A stretch of DNA of 64,000 nucleotides from Bdellovibrionales bacterium RIFOXYD12_FULL_39_22 (GCA_001770205.1 MEQL01000044.1:30358-94357); one strand, 5' to 3'; shown: positions 26,156 through 35,834, counted from the stretch's first letter. Notes: generated by a model not told the origin, from the sequence alone. Numbers and translations are program-made.

Positions 26156-27436
26156 CTATCGTCGTCTTCTATTTTTATTTCGATGGAAGTTGTTCTGTTT
26201 TGGTGGATTGCTGGTGTTATTTGTTAACACCGCAGGCCCGGTGGGAGGAGGCGTTTTTGGTTGTGGGGGGAGGGGAGTGGTAGTAATAGTGGATGGCGTT
26301 TTTTCTTCAGGAGCATTTTCATCCTCAAGAGATTCTCCACTGTTTGTTGCTTGGAGCATGGCCAAATCAATTTTGCTGCCGATAAGCGTCTTTGTCTCAT
26401 TCATAATATGTTCAAAACGCTCCGGAAATTTCCAATCAGTAGGCAGTGGTAGTTTTATATCGTATTGAGAGAGAGCATAGCGACGTAAATTCCCTTTGTC
26501 GGTTAGCATTTCAAACTCTTCTCGCAGGACGTGTAGTTTTGTAACTTTTCCTATATCTCCGTTGGCAACTTTGATAAAACTTCCCTCTCTTGGGAGAAAG
26601 TTTCGCTTATGTGTGTAGACTTCATTTTCAAAACGAATGCAGCATTTAACTTGGCCGCAGACCCCATTTATTTTGGTGGGCACAATGGCCAGATTTTGAT
26701 TTTTGGCCATCTTAATATTTACCGTTCCATAATTTTTTAAAAATGAAGAGCAACAATTTTGTCGGCCGCAAGGGCCGATAGAACCCAGTGCCGCGCTTCG
26801 ATCTCGTACCGATATTTGACGCAATTCAATGCGCATTTTAAGTTCGGCCACCAAATCTTTTACTAAATTTCTAAAATCCACACGATCAGGAGCATTAAAA
26901 TAGAAGACGGCCTTTTTGCCAAACTGAATAAATTCTACGTGGGTTAAAACCATATCCAAATTATATTTTTCAATGAGGCCTAAGCAAATATTTTCCGCTC
27001 TCTTTTCCTGGTGCAAAAGTTCCTGTTTTTTGGCGATATCCTCTTCGGTAGCAATTTTAGAGATGGTGTGAACAGGAAGCATTCCCTTATGGAACTTGGC
27101 CTCATAAGGGAATGAATTTATATAACCAATATCCATCCCTCGATCACTCATGGCCATTACTTTTTGCCCATAAGAGAAAATTTGATTACCAATTAAAAAA
27201 GGGAATGCACGAGCGTTTCCTGGGAAGCGTACTTTTACAAAGCGCAATAGTTGGCCATCTTGGAATTTATGTTCCTCATCTTCTTTGCCATCATTTGTCG
27301 TTTTTTCGTTATTTGCATTAAGATCATTAGAAAAATCAGGAGAAGGTGTTGTTGGTTGCTCTGTGACTTCCGAATCAGTAGCGGGAGTGCTCAGAGCAAG
27401 AGGTTCATCATTAGATACTAAATCGTTATTGGCCAT
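26156..27436 (-). CDS. ricT: PSP1-domain protein (RicT/YaaT-like)
   Basis: The central part (about 60-340) is a PSP1 domain. The two cysteine blocks that ligate a 4Fe-4S cluster in the Bacillus Ric complex are both present: GPCGRQNCC and GVCGQVKCC. In Bacillus, RicT with RicA and RicF affects RNase Y and phosphorelay activity. Here no RicA/RicF is in sight and the endonuclease gene rng is upstream. The N-terminal 55 residues (Ser/Thr/Glu/Asn) and C-terminal 65 (Pro/Thr, then an Arg/Asn-rich tail) are low complexity. The tmk-holB-ricT order is conserved across distant bacteria, supporting the calls for all three. Confidence 0.9.
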   Translation of the reverse strand: MANNDLVSNDEPLALSTPATDSEVTEQPTTPSPDFSNDLNANNEKTTNDGKEDEEHKFQDGQLLRFVKVRFPGNARAFPFLIGNQIFSYGQKVMAMSDRGMDIGYINSFPYEAKFHKGMLPVHTISKIATEEDIAKKQELLHQEKRAENICLGLIEKYNLDMVLTHVEFIQFGKKAVFYFNAPDRVDFRNLVKDLVAELKMRIELRQISVRDRSAALGSIGPCGRQNCCSSFLKNYGTVNIKMAKNQNLAIVPTKINGVCGQVKCCIRFENEVYTHKRNFLPREGSFIKVANGDIGKVTKLHVLREEFEMLTDKGNLRRYALSQYDIKLPLPTDWKFPERFEHIMNETKTLIGSKIDLAMLQATNSGESLEDENAPEEKTPSTITTTPLPPQPKTPPPTGPAVLTNNTSNPPKQNNFHRNKNRRRR

Positions 27437-27476
27437 ATTGGATATCCATTATAGTCATAACCGAAAAGGAGTGTCA

Positions 27477-28334
27477 TCATTTAGTTACAAAGGTATTGGC
27501 CAGTAAACTAAACATTCGTTCATTGGCCATATTGTTAAAAAATTGAGAGCGATAAAACCAGTTAAGTTCAAGTAGTAGGCCATTTTTGCTTTGGTAGTCA
27601 GAGATACGGCCGATTTCATAATCACAAAGAAGTTCAAGGATTAGTTGTTGTATTTCTGCTTTCTCTTTTACCGCCTCCAAAAGAGGGGCCATTTTTTTAT
27701 AGTTTTTTAGATAATCCAAAAGAGGGGCCCGAACTTTTTCTGAAAGGAGTTTATATTTTGGAAGGGATAATAATTTTTCTATTTGTGTTGCTGGATTTTC
27801 TACTTGAAGGGAAGGAAGCGCCATTTTTTCTTTTGAAAGCTGGCCGGGAATTAATAATTTGATGGCCCTACTTTCGATTGTTGGCAGCAGGGGGCGCATA
27901 GTAGGATTTATAAAAAAAATAGAAGACATCTCGCCCGGCCTTTCTAGCACCTTCAACAATTTATTCGCGATAGATTTATTTATCAAATGAGCATCAAAAA
28001 GGATGATGAAGCGATAATTTAATTCGGTAGGGCGAAAATTTTGGAATTTGAATATTTCTCCAAAGCTGTAATCGTTTTGGTTATATTCTTTGTCCTCGGA
28101 ATTTTTTTTAAACATCAAAATATCTTGATGGCCAGCGGCCAGAAGGTTGGAGGCGGCCTGCGATGAGATTTTTTTATTTTCCGCAATAATGCTGGTAAGG
28201 AGATTATTAATCCATTGATCAAGTACGGTGGCGATATTTTCGCCATATTGTTGCATAGAATTTAAAATATAAAAATTGGCCAATCTCTTGGAATAGTATT
28301 TTTGCACTATTATTTCGTAGATATTTGGTTTCAT
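27477..28334 (-). CDS. holB: DNA polymerase III delta prime subunit
   Basis: Part of the clamp loader. The 285-residue protein keeps the delta-prime signature: FIILFDAHLINKSIANKLLKVLE, then FFINPTMRPLLPTIESRAIKL, equivalent to the sensor and SRC-like regions. The Walker A loop is missing, as expected for a delta-prime subunit that does not hydrolyse ATP, and no zinc-finger cysteines are visible. The start codon overlaps the tmk stop in an ATGA arrangement, so the two are coupled. The C-terminal half is diverged. Confidence 0.85.
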   Translation of the reverse strand: MKPNIYEIIVQKYYSKRLANFYILNSMQQYGENIATVLDQWINNLLTSIIAENKKISSQAASNLLAAGHQDILMFKKNSEDKEYNQNDYSFGEIFKFQNFRPTELNYRFIILFDAHLINKSIANKLLKVLERPGEMSSIFFINPTMRPLLPTIESRAIKLLIPGQLSKEKMALPSLQVENPATQIEKLLSLPKYKLLSEKVRAPLLDYLKNYKKMAPLLEAVKEKAEIQQLILELLCDYEIGRISDYQSKNGLLLELNWFYRSQFFNNMANERMFSLLANTFVTK

Positions 28335-29041
28335 AATTTATGAGGCCAGTTAATATGTTGCAGATGTTTAATTATTTGTCCAAATACCAAAGAAACCTCT
28401 TGTTCTCCATCAATTGTTTTGATTCTTTGGGGGAAAAGTTGGGCCGCCTGCTCATACCCTTCAATTATCTTTTTATAAAAATCTACCTTCTCGGCCTCGA
28501 AGTAATCTTTTTTGCTATTACGTAGTTCCTGACGTCGAAAGGATGTTTCTAAATTTATTTTTACATAGAAAGTAAAATGGGGAAGAACATTCAAGGGCGG
28601 ATATTTATGGATATCCAAAATGGTGGCAACTCCCAAATTTCTGGCCACTCCCTGATAGGATATGGAGCTATCTATGAAACGGTCACAGATTACAATCTGT
28701 CGATCTTGCGACAAGAGGGGAAGAATTTTTTCCGCCAGAAGTTGAGCGCGAGAAGAGGCAAATAAATAGGCCTCGGCAATAGGGGGAATAGGAAATTGAG
28801 AAGATAAAATTGCCTGACGCAGTTGTTCTCCAAAAATAGTTCCCCCAGGTTCGCGAACAATGGTTACGGCAAATCCTTTTTTTAAAAAGTAATCCTTAAG
28901 GCCGGTGATGTGAGTAGATTTTCCGCAGGCCTCAATTCCTTCTAGGGAGATAAAATGGGATGTGGGGTTTTTGGTTTCTGTAAAATGTTGCAAAATTTCC
29001 ATACTACTTTTTAGCACAGATAATTTAGGATGGGCAATCAA
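28331..29041 (-). CDS. tmk: Thymidylate kinase
   Basis: Phosphorylates dTMP to dTDP. Visible are the P-loop EGIEACGKST (slightly unusual: Glu-Ala-Cys in place of the common Gly-Ala-Gly type), the DRX/substrate block REPGGT and the CDRFIDSSISYQGVARNLG motif. The start is uncertain: TTG 29041 lies 3 nt after the upstream stop, while ATG 29002 would remove 13 residues; neither has a strong ribosome site. The frame runs into holB with a 4-base overlap. At 236 or 223 residues it has the usual length. Confidence 0.9.
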   Translation of the reverse strand: MIAHPKLSVLKSSMEILQHFTETKNPTSHFISLEGIEACGKSTHITGLKDYFLKKGFAVTIVREPGGTIFGEQLRQAILSSQFPIPPIAEAYLFASSRAQLLAEKILPLLSQDRQIVICDRFIDSSISYQGVARNLGVATILDIHKYPPLNVLPHFTFYVKINLETSFRRQELRNSKKDYFEAEKVDFYKKIIEGYEQAAQLFPQRIKTIDGEQEVSLVFGQIIKHLQHINWPHKL

Positions 29042-29044
29042 AGA

Positions 29045-30343
29045 TCAGAGGCCCTCTTCTTCTTCATCAAAAAGATCTTGTTCGGTAGAAGTTGGGTCGT
29101 CTAAATTGATGGGTTCTGGCCGCAATAACTTGGCGTTAGGATCATCGCTGTTTTCCTCCGGAGCACTTTCACTTTCACTGGGTTCTTCACTGTAGTTGTT
29201 GATTGGTTGAAGCTCTTCAGCGGGCATGCCATTATCTGCTAGGTCTGGCCCCTCAGGCATGGCCGGGTCATCAACCATTCCGGCCTCACCAACATCTTTA
29301 GAATGGTTGGTGGGATCATCACGAAGTTTTTTGCTTGAGCGGTAGGCCTTAGATTTGCTAAATGGAGTTTGACCGCGTGTTGGCCGACGAGTCACCACTT
29401 TTCGAGCACGGCCATTGGATTTTGTTGGTAGAGGAGAAACTTGATTGCTGCTAGGAGATTCTAAGGCCTCAACATTTGAATTCATGGAGTCATTGGCCTC
29501 TTGATTAGGACGATAGACGTTACCACTGTTGCTAGATTTTCTGGTTGAGAGGACATCTTTTTTAGGTGCTTGCGTCGCATAAATGGCCAGTAAAATAAAG
29601 GAGCCTAAAATTACCAGCGAAAGCGCTAAATATGAAGAGAACTCTTTTTTAGGAGAGATTATGGGCCCTAAGCTAGTTTCTTCTTCAGTAACTTTATGAT
29701 TTGTGCGCTCTTCACTTTTTTGAGGAGTGCTTTTTCTTGTCACTTCATCTTTGCTGCTTTTATTCCCAAGAACTACGAGTCCAGCAATGGCATCGCTAGT
29801 ATCATCGATGCGATGCATGGCCTGGGTGTCTTCATCGTATTGTGTGTCCGTTGAGGTTGATTGCGGAATGGAGGGAAGTTCATTGGCACTTTCTCCTCCG
29901 CGACGATCCAATTCTTTAATTTGAAAAATTTTAACCCATTTATTGGAGTCGTTTACGCTAATGAGATCGGTATATAGTAACTTTTGAGCTTGCAGGCGGT
30001 CTAAAATATCGTAGTAATTAAATGGCCCCTTTTTTTGGCCATGTTCGAGTAAGTAGAAATTGGCCTTGGACATTGTAGTGCTTGGCAGTTCGATAGTCGC
30101 CGAAAAAGTCATGGATTGTTTTTTCTTTAACGCTGCGTTAGAGGCCAAGGCCCCCCACTCTGTTGATCCATAAGTTCGCATAAGAACTTGTGTTGGTATG
30201 GTATGACTAATTCGATAATCTAGGATGTCATCAAGTAAAAATAACCCTAAACTTTTTCCCTCGTGTTGGAGCTCCACAATATCTTTGCGGCCAGCAAGCT
30301 CTTGAGGGTTGACATTTTTTAGAGCAATATCTTTTAGATCCAT
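29045..30343 (-). CDS. GYF_2-domain membrane protein with long disordered tail
   Basis: The 432-residue protein has a GYF_2-like domain at about 100-155 (FYLLEHGQKKGPFNYYDI...WVKIFQI), which in bacteria is a protein-interaction module. A single transmembrane helix lies near 245-262 (SLVILGSFILLAIYAT). After it comes an acidic, Ser/Pro/Asn-rich tail of 170 residues ending in DEEEEGL. Residues 1-95 form another small domain I cannot name. There is no signal peptide, so the GYF domain should be cytoplasmic and the tail periplasmic. It sits 3 nt upstream of tmk and downstream of rng. Confidence 0.75.
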   Translation of the reverse strand: MDLKDIALKNVNPQELAGRKDIVELQHEGKSLGLFLLDDILDYRISHTIPTQVLMRTYGSTEWGALASNAALKKKQSMTFSATIELPSTTMSKANFYLLEHGQKKGPFNYYDILDRLQAQKLLYTDLISVNDSNKWVKIFQIKELDRRGGESANELPSIPQSTSTDTQYDEDTQAMHRIDDTSDAIAGLVVLGNKSSKDEVTRKSTPQKSEERTNHKVTEEETSLGPIISPKKEFSSYLALSLVILGSFILLAIYATQAPKKDVLSTRKSSNSGNVYRPNQEANDSMNSNVEALESPSSNQVSPLPTKSNGRARKVVTRRPTRGQTPFSKSKAYRSSKKLRDDPTNHSKDVGEAGMVDDPAMPEGPDLADNGMPAEELQPINNYSEEPSESESAPEENSDDPNAKLLRPEPINLDDPTSTEQDLFDEEEEGL

Positions 30344-30499
30344 AGGTCAACTTCAGAGGTTAAAGGGTTAACTTTTAATACTCAATCTCTTGTTTATGTC
30401 TCTCTTTCGGTTAAAGTTAAAAAATTTATTAATCAAAATTACACAGTTAGCAAGAAAAGAAAAAAAATTCCGCAACAATTGACCAACAAGGTTTGTTAG

Positions 30500-32164
30500 T
30501 TATTCATCATTGGCAGAAGAAAAATAGCGAACCATTTTAGTGAAAAAACTCTCTTTTTCATTGGCGCGTATTCTATCTAATCCAATGATTTTTCCATTCC
30601 GTCCATGTTGCGTACGTGCTTTTTTATTTCTTGGCCGTATGGGCCCGTTGATTTTTGAAGAAGAAAGTTCCTCCTTTTTTTGAGTGGAAGGAGAAGAGGA
30701 GGCCATCTCTTGGCCTAAATTGGCACTGTCGTTGAGCAAAGAGGTGGAAATGGTGTAGTCCGGGGATTGTAGTTTAAGGACCGGGACAATGATAACTTTT
30801 ACGTCATTTAAATTTTCAATTTGCAGTAGATTGTCACGTAAATCATTTAGGATGAAGGAGGCAACTTCGATGGGGGCCTCTACGCGAATAACTTCTTCAT
30901 CGCGAGCAGTGGCCTTTTGGGCCACGACTCGTAAAATTGAGATTGCTAGTGATTCCAGATCGCGAATATATCCCTGTCCATTACAGCGAGGACAGGTGGT
31001 GTGACTGGATTCGGCGAGAGAAGTTCCCAATCTTTGTCGAGAAATTTCCATTAGTCCAAAAGGAGATATGTTGGAAATTTGAATACGAGCACGATCATCT
31101 TTAGATAAATCTCGAATAAGCTGCTGAACTTTGCGATTATGATTGCCATCTTGCATGTCGATAAAATCAATTACAATCAGGCCTCCGATATCGCGAATTT
31201 TTATTTGACGAATAATTTCATAGCCGGCCTCGAGATTGGTTTTTAGGGCCGTATCTTCAATATTCCTACCTTGGTGAGAATGTTTCGAGTTTATATCAAT
31301 GGTGGTCATTGCTTCGGTATGATCGATGACAATGGCGCCACCAGACTTGAGAGCGACTTCACGCTTAAAGGCAGATTCGATCTGCTCTTCGATTTTGTAG
31401 ACGGTAAAAATTCCTTCGTTGTCTTCGTAGAGTTTAATTTTATCCACATAGTGAGGCATGGTGCTTTTTACAAAATGGCGCGCTTCATGAAAAGTTTGCT
31501 TGTTATCTACGAGGACGGCATCTATGTCATCTTGCAAATAATCTCGTAATGCTCTAATTACCACATTGCTTTCTTTAAAAATTAATTTTGGCCGATTAGT
31601 TGCCTCTATTTGTTCTTGAATAGTTGACCAAAGATTTTTTAGATAAGTTAGATCATTTTTTAAAATATCTAAATTGCGATCAATGCAAGAGGTGCGGACG
31701 ATTAACCCACTACCTTCTGGAACATCTAACTGTTCGGTTATCTCTTTTAGACGACTTCGCTCTTCTCCTTGAATTTTTCGAGAGATGCCAATTTTATTAT
31801 TGGAGATGGGCATGAAGACCAAATATTTTCCTGGTAATCCGATATTGGTAGTCAGATAAGCACCTTTGGTGCCGCGTTCATCTTTTTGTATTTGAATAAC
31901 CAATTTCTGATGTGGCCTAACTTTTTCATTTGGATAGATGCGGCGAATATCATCAAGAGGTATGAAACCGCGCTTATCTTTGCCGTAGTCAACGAAGGCA
32001 GCATTAAGAGCATGGGCAATATTTTCAATTATTCCGATATAAATGTTAGACTTGTTATCTTCGTTGTATCGTGACTCCATCTGAAAATCTACAAGATAGT
32101 TGTCGTTGACCATGGCCACTCGAATCTCTTCTTGCTGAGTGGCATTTATTAAAATATGCTTCAT
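30500..32164 (-). CDS. rng: Ribonuclease G/E family endoribonuclease
   Basis: Cleaves single-stranded RNA for rRNA maturation and mRNA turnover. The 554 residues include an S1 domain (about 35-115, with NIYIGIIE, NAAFVDYG and RGFIPL) and the catalytic DNase I-like part with Asp residues in MTTIDINS and LIVIDFIDM that bind metal. The zinc-link CPRCNGQGYI bridges the subunits. It is nearer RNase G in size, but carries a 70-residue basic/Ser-rich tail that is less conserved. The gene begins a minus-strand run leading to the GYF, tmk, holB and ricT genes. Confidence 0.92.
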   Translation of the reverse strand: MKHILINATQQEEIRVAMVNDNYLVDFQMESRYNEDNKSNIYIGIIENIAHALNAAFVDYGKDKRGFIPLDDIRRIYPNEKVRPHQKLVIQIQKDERGTKGAYLTTNIGLPGKYLVFMPISNNKIGISRKIQGEERSRLKEITEQLDVPEGSGLIVRTSCIDRNLDILKNDLTYLKNLWSTIQEQIEATNRPKLIFKESNVVIRALRDYLQDDIDAVLVDNKQTFHEARHFVKSTMPHYVDKIKLYEDNEGIFTVYKIEEQIESAFKREVALKSGGAIVIDHTEAMTTIDINSKHSHQGRNIEDTALKTNLEAGYEIIRQIKIRDIGGLIVIDFIDMQDGNHNRKVQQLIRDLSKDDRARIQISNISPFGLMEISRQRLGTSLAESSHTTCPRCNGQGYIRDLESLAISILRVVAQKATARDEEVIRVEAPIEVASFILNDLRDNLLQIENLNDVKVIIVPVLKLQSPDYTISTSLLNDSANLGQEMASSSPSTQKKEELSSSKINGPIRPRNKKARTQHGRNGKIIGLDRIRANEKESFFTKMVRYFSSANDE

Positions 32165-32304
32165 AATTTTCCCGTTATCGTACTAATCTATTATCCTACT
32201 ATTTTGTTTCTGCGTGGGATTTATCTCTTTTTTGTAGTACTCAGACCTTACCAGAATTGCCTTCATTTTACAAACAACCTTTATGAAGTTACATTATTAT
32301 TAAT

Positions 32305-32796
32305 ATGCAAAACAAAAATAAACAAAAAAATAAAGATAGATCCATTTTTGAAATTGTAGGTAAGCGTGAACGAGATATTCGCCAAACAATTGTTAATGCG
32401 GAGGCGATGAAGGATTTTGGAGATGTTTTTGGAAAAAAAATTTTAATTGTAGATGATGATCAAGCTTTCACTGATTTTGTCGTTCATAGTTTAAAAAGTT
32501 TTGGCCTTTTTGAAGTCAAGAGCGCCTCCGATGCGGGATGGGGAATTAAGAAATTTATTGATGAAGTCCCAGATCTTTTAATTATCGATATTTTTTTACC
32601 ACAGACAGATGGACTAAAGTTGGCCAAGGCCATGTTGGCCCTTTATGAGAGAGAGTTTCCTATTTTATTTGTCTCGGCCAATAAAAGTTTTGGGCGAGAA
32701 ATTGAAGAAAGTGGTTTTGCTGCTAAGTATAAGTTTTTGGCAAAACCAATTAATAAAGAGTTATTGAAAGAATATGTTACCGAACTCCTAAGATAG
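32305..32796 (+). CDS. Response regulator with receiver domain only
   Basis: The first of three consecutive response regulators. The receiver spans about residues 45-160, with the acidic pocket ILIVDDDQ, phosphoacceptor Asp in LIIDIFLPQTDG, Ser in FVSAN and Lys in LAKPI. The 43 residues before it are basic and unlike a known domain. The ATG at 32305 has no clear ribosome site; an internal ATG at 32410 (MKDFGD) has GGAGG but too near, so the start is uncertain. It may be coupled to the next gene, 10 nt away. Confidence 0.85.
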   Translation: MQNKNKQKNKDRSIFEIVGKRERDIRQTIVNAEAMKDFGDVFGKKILIVDDDQAFTDFVVHSLKSFGLFEVKSASDAGWGIKKFIDEVPDLLIIDIFLPQTDGLKLAKAMLALYEREFPILFVSANKSFGREIEESGFAAKYKFLAKPINKELLKEYVTELLR

Positions 32797-32806
32797 TGAG
32801 TGTCTG

Positions 32807-33490
32807 ATGTCGATTAAAGGCCGTGATATTTTAATGATAGATGATGATCCCTCTATCACCGCGCTTGTTGGAAAAGTGTTAGAAAATGTCGGTCTGCTTT
32901 TTCGAATTGCCACTGGATTAGAGCAAGCGTTCTATTCGCTCAGAGTACAGATCCCACATTTGATAATTTTAGATTTAATGTTAGGCAATGAAGAGAGTGG
33001 ACTAACTTTTTTAGAAAGACGAAGATTAGATCCTCAATTAAATGCTATTCCAGTTATAATTTTGAGTGCAGTGAAAGAAAAAAAAGTGGTTAATCGGGCA
33101 CTATCTTATGAAGGGGTCGATTATTTACTAAAACCTCTGAATGCAAAGTTATTGCTACAACGAGTTCGTAAAAATTTATTAGGGGTGGCCGCCAAGCGAG
33201 TTGTTTTTGCTGATGAAGATCGGCCAGCGGTCTTGGCCCAAATTGATGGACAAGTTGAATCAATCAATGAAGTATCTTGTACGGTATTGGCCGGTATGAA
33301 AATGCAAGTGGACGCACCAGTTAAGATTAAATCTAGTTTTTTTGAAAACTTTTTTGGTGATAATGTACAATTTATCACAATGGGGCAGAGTGAATTTGTT
33401 GAAGATGGGCAGTTTCGGGCCAGAATATTATTTCGTGGAATTACTGAAGAACAGGCGAGGAAAATAAGGTTAGCAAAGTGGAAGAAGTAA
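32807..33490 (+). CDS. Response regulator with C-terminal PilZ-like domain
   Basis: Receiver domain at residues 1-125 (LMIDDDPS, LIILDLMLGNEESG, ILSA and LLKPL all present). A C-terminal region (about 135-227) folds by pattern like a PilZ-type beta-barrel: short strands with INEVSCTV and a final ILFRGI. The RxxxR c-di-GMP motif of true PilZ is not seen, so c-di-GMP binding is doubtful. The third regulator gene begins 13 bases before this stop. All three lie in one direction and are probably one operon. Confidence 0.8.
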   Translation: MSIKGRDILMIDDDPSITALVGKVLENVGLLFRIATGLEQAFYSLRVQIPHLIILDLMLGNEESGLTFLERRRLDPQLNAIPVIILSAVKEKKVVNRALSYEGVDYLLKPLNAKLLLQRVRKNLLGVAAKRVVFADEDRPAVLAQIDGQVESINEVSCTVLAGMKMQVDAPVKIKSSFFENFFGDNVQFITMGQSEFVEDGQFRARILFRGITEEQARKIRLAKWKK

Positions 33491-34212
33491 AGAGTGAAAA
33501 AATATTTATTATCTCCATTGATGATGATGTCGATTTTAATTTGTTATTATCAAATAGGTTAAAAAATCATGGGATTAAAATTATAACCACTTCTACGGCC
33601 ATCGAATTTGCTGATACCTTAAAAAGTAATCCCACTCCTGATCTTTGTATTGTGGATTTGAATTTAACGGAAAGGCCTGGCGCTGGATTAACCTTGATAG
33701 AAGCTATGACGATAAAATATCCACAGTTGCCCATTTTTGTCATGTCTCGCCGACGTGATGGAGCAGATATTATTGCCGCCTTAGAGGCCGGGGCATTAGA
33801 TTATCTTTCAAAGCCGTTGGATGTTGATTTACTGCTTTCTAAAATTGAGCACAATCTTAAAACAAAAGTGGAAAATTTTGTTCAATTACCGCTGTTAAAA
33901 ATTGCCAATTTTGCCTCTAATTGTACTTTGTTTGCCAATTTTAAAATTAGAGAAATTAATGAGTTTGGAATAATCTTGGATTGTGTGAACTTTATGGCCA
34001 AAGGGGCGATGGTAAAACTATTTGGAGAAATAATCTCTGAAATTTTTCAAGAAGAGTCAGTGCTGCTGCGAGTGCATGATGTTACTCTCCAGCGTGAAAC
34101 TGGCCGTTTTTATAGTTTTTTAGAGTTTGCTTCCGAAGATCAGCGTTTAAATCAAAGCGTGCGGAATTGGTTGGATGACCAACTCGGATCAGGTATTTTG
34201 CAAAAATCTTAA
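33478..34212 (+). CDS. Response regulator with C-terminal PilZ-like domain
   Basis: GTG start at 33478, inside the end of the preceding regulator. The receiver (about residues 1-125) has ISIDDDVD, Asp in CIVDLNLT, Ser in VMSRRR and Lys in LSKPLD. A C-terminal beta-rich part (about 135-244) with IREINEFGIILDC and a final FYSFLEFA resembles the tail of the gene before it, so the two may be a duplicate pair. No kinase or enzymatic output is adjacent. Confidence 0.8.
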   Translation: MEEVKSEKIFIISIDDDVDFNLLLSNRLKNHGIKIITTSTAIEFADTLKSNPTPDLCIVDLNLTERPGAGLTLIEAMTIKYPQLPIFVMSRRRDGADIIAALEAGALDYLSKPLDVDLLLSKIEHNLKTKVENFVQLPLLKIANFASNCTLFANFKIREINEFGIILDCVNFMAKGAMVKLFGEIISEIFQEESVLLRVHDVTLQRETGRFYSFLEFASEDQRLNQSVRNWLDDQLGSGILQKS

Positions 34213-34219
34213 ATAGTTT

Positions 34220-35695
34220 TTAGTAAAAATTTCCGGTGGATATTTTTTCTAGTGCAATAAAAGGCATGTCATAGCGATATTTCTTTATCCAATTTTCTGA
34301 AAGGCAGGCATGTCCTCCCTTGCCCCAACCAATGCCCCAGCTATTGGCGGTAATCAAGCAGAATGTTCCTTCGCTACTATGTAGCTTGGGAGGCAGTTTC
34401 ATATACCCCACAAGTAGCAGAGCATGTCCCTCAGCATGACTATCTAGTGTTGCCGATTTCCCTTCTGGATTATTTATAAAGACGTAACCATTATTATTGT
34501 AAAAGCTCTCTGATAATTTAAAACCTGCAATTACTGGAGTATTGTTTTTTAGGGCGCTAATAATTTCTGCGGAAGATCTAATCTCTGAAAAGTTAACCAC
34601 TTTGGCATAACCACGTTGACACGATTCAGAAAGTGGCGTCAGGGTAACATTGTTGCTATTGCCACTCGCGTTGTATGGACAGTCAGAAGACTTGGGAATA
34701 TCTGGGCGAGAGGATTTTTTACTTTGCTGAAACTCTGCTAGAACCCATGATCCTTGTTGTGGACAAGGCGAACTTTGACATTTTGGCTTGCTGGCCCAAA
34801 AAAAGTATTGCTCCGAAAGTCTATTTTTATCTTGCTGTCTGGCCAATAAAATTTCGATGGCCCGCACACCAGCAAAAGAGGCACAGGTGGGCCGTTTTCC
34901 CTGATCTTTAGTCTCCGCAAAAAAGGCACTATCTATAACGTGGTAATCTTCAAAGACCGGCATCTTTATCTCTTGTACGATGGCAGTAGGCAGCGGAGTA
35001 GCAGTGCTAATAGGGGGAGGCGTTGGAGTGTTTTTTGTGGAAGGCGTGAGTGGGGAAGGCGTGGGGGCCGTGACTACTGGAGCAACTTCTTCTTTAGGAA
35101 TGGGAGGTAGATTTTTTTTGTATTCAGGAATTCTTTTTATATACTTACCTTTTTCTTCAAGCCATTTTGCTAGTAGCTTTTTTTTCTCTTCCTGCCATAC
35201 TTCAATCTCTTTTTTCTTTTCTTCTTCCCATTTATCAATTTCTGCTAGCTTGGAGTCCATCCAATCTTCGTTATTTTCAGCAGAAGAGGAACGTTTTGAC
35301 ATCATTGCATTCATCTGATTTTTTTTATCATTGGCCTGACGTTCTTTGAGTCTCTGTCTATTTTGTTCCAGCATGGCCTGAATTTTTGATTGGCCAGCAC
35401 TAGGAGTGGGGGCCTTGGTAGGTTCTTTGTTAGCAATTAAAGGTTTCTTTATGGGAGTAGGTGTTACAGGGCCAGAACGGTTACCATTTTTGTCATCTAA
35501 AGGAGGTAGATCTTTTTTTTCTGGTTCAATAACAACCTTCTTTATACTTCCTTCTAGTTTGAAATCCTTTTCAATGGCATTTTGAATCTCTTCTAAAATA
35601 ACCAATTTCTTTTTTTCTTCGAAGGAGCTATCAGAGGCGTAGGTGTTAGCAGTTAGAACAAAGACGAGGACGCAGAAGATAGTTTTTAAACTCAA
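34220..35695 (-). CDS. Secreted papain-like cysteine protease (C1A)
   Basis: The 491-residue product starts at TTG 35695 (GGAG seven bases before) with a Sec signal (1-20). Residues 25-240 are charged coiled coil and Pro/Thr-rich linker. The catalytic domain fills the last 240 residues: DQGKRPTCASFAG supplies the oxyanion Gln and catalytic Cys, HAEGHALLLVGYM the His, and NSWGIGWGKGG the Asn and the characteristic papain end. All active residues are present, so it should be active outside the cytoplasm. In a predatory lineage, prey-protein digestion is a natural idea, but the sequence does not show it. Confidence 0.87.
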   Translation of the reverse strand: MSLKTIFCVLVFVLTANTYASDSSFEEKKKLVILEEIQNAIEKDFKLEGSIKKVVIEPEKKDLPPLDDKNGNRSGPVTPTPIKKPLIANKEPTKAPTPSAGQSKIQAMLEQNRQRLKERQANDKKNQMNAMMSKRSSSAENNEDWMDSKLAEIDKWEEEKKKEIEVWQEEKKKLLAKWLEEKGKYIKRIPEYKKNLPPIPKEEVAPVVTAPTPSPLTPSTKNTPTPPPISTATPLPTAIVQEIKMPVFEDYHVIDSAFFAETKDQGKRPTCASFAGVRAIEILLARQQDKNRLSEQYFFWASKPKCQSSPCPQQGSWVLAEFQQSKKSSRPDIPKSSDCPYNASGNSNNVTLTPLSESCQRGYAKVVNFSEIRSSAEIISALKNNTPVIAGFKLSESFYNNNGYVFINNPEGKSATLDSHAEGHALLLVGYMKLPPKLHSSEGTFCLITANSWGIGWGKGGHACLSENWIKKYRYDMPFIALEKISTGNFY

Positions 35696-35806
35696 GCAAA
35701 ATCTCCGGTTGAAGCAATTCTAATTTAAATCAAGAAAGGATAAAGCAAAGAGTTTGATTTTAAAAGAAGATATAAGTTGATTAAAATAATACGATAATGG
35801 CATGTT

Positions 35807-35834
35807 TTGCGATTATTGATTTGTAATTTATAAA
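35807..35834 (+). promoter_or_regulatory. Candidate sigma-70 promoter for the FecR/LPP20 cluster
   Basis: TTGCGA (35807-35812) and TATAAA (35829-35834) are 16 bases apart, 60 bases before the TTG start at 35894. Both boxes are near consensus. Confidence 0.45.

Noticed and set aside
30360..30440. GTTAA-rich imperfect repeats upstream of the GYF gene
   Set aside because: Short and imperfect, no clear symmetry beyond AT-rich chance.
34980..35318. 112-codon Gly/Val/Ser/Phe frame on the plus strand
   Set aside because: Antisense of the Pro/Thr linker and charged helix of the papain-like gene.
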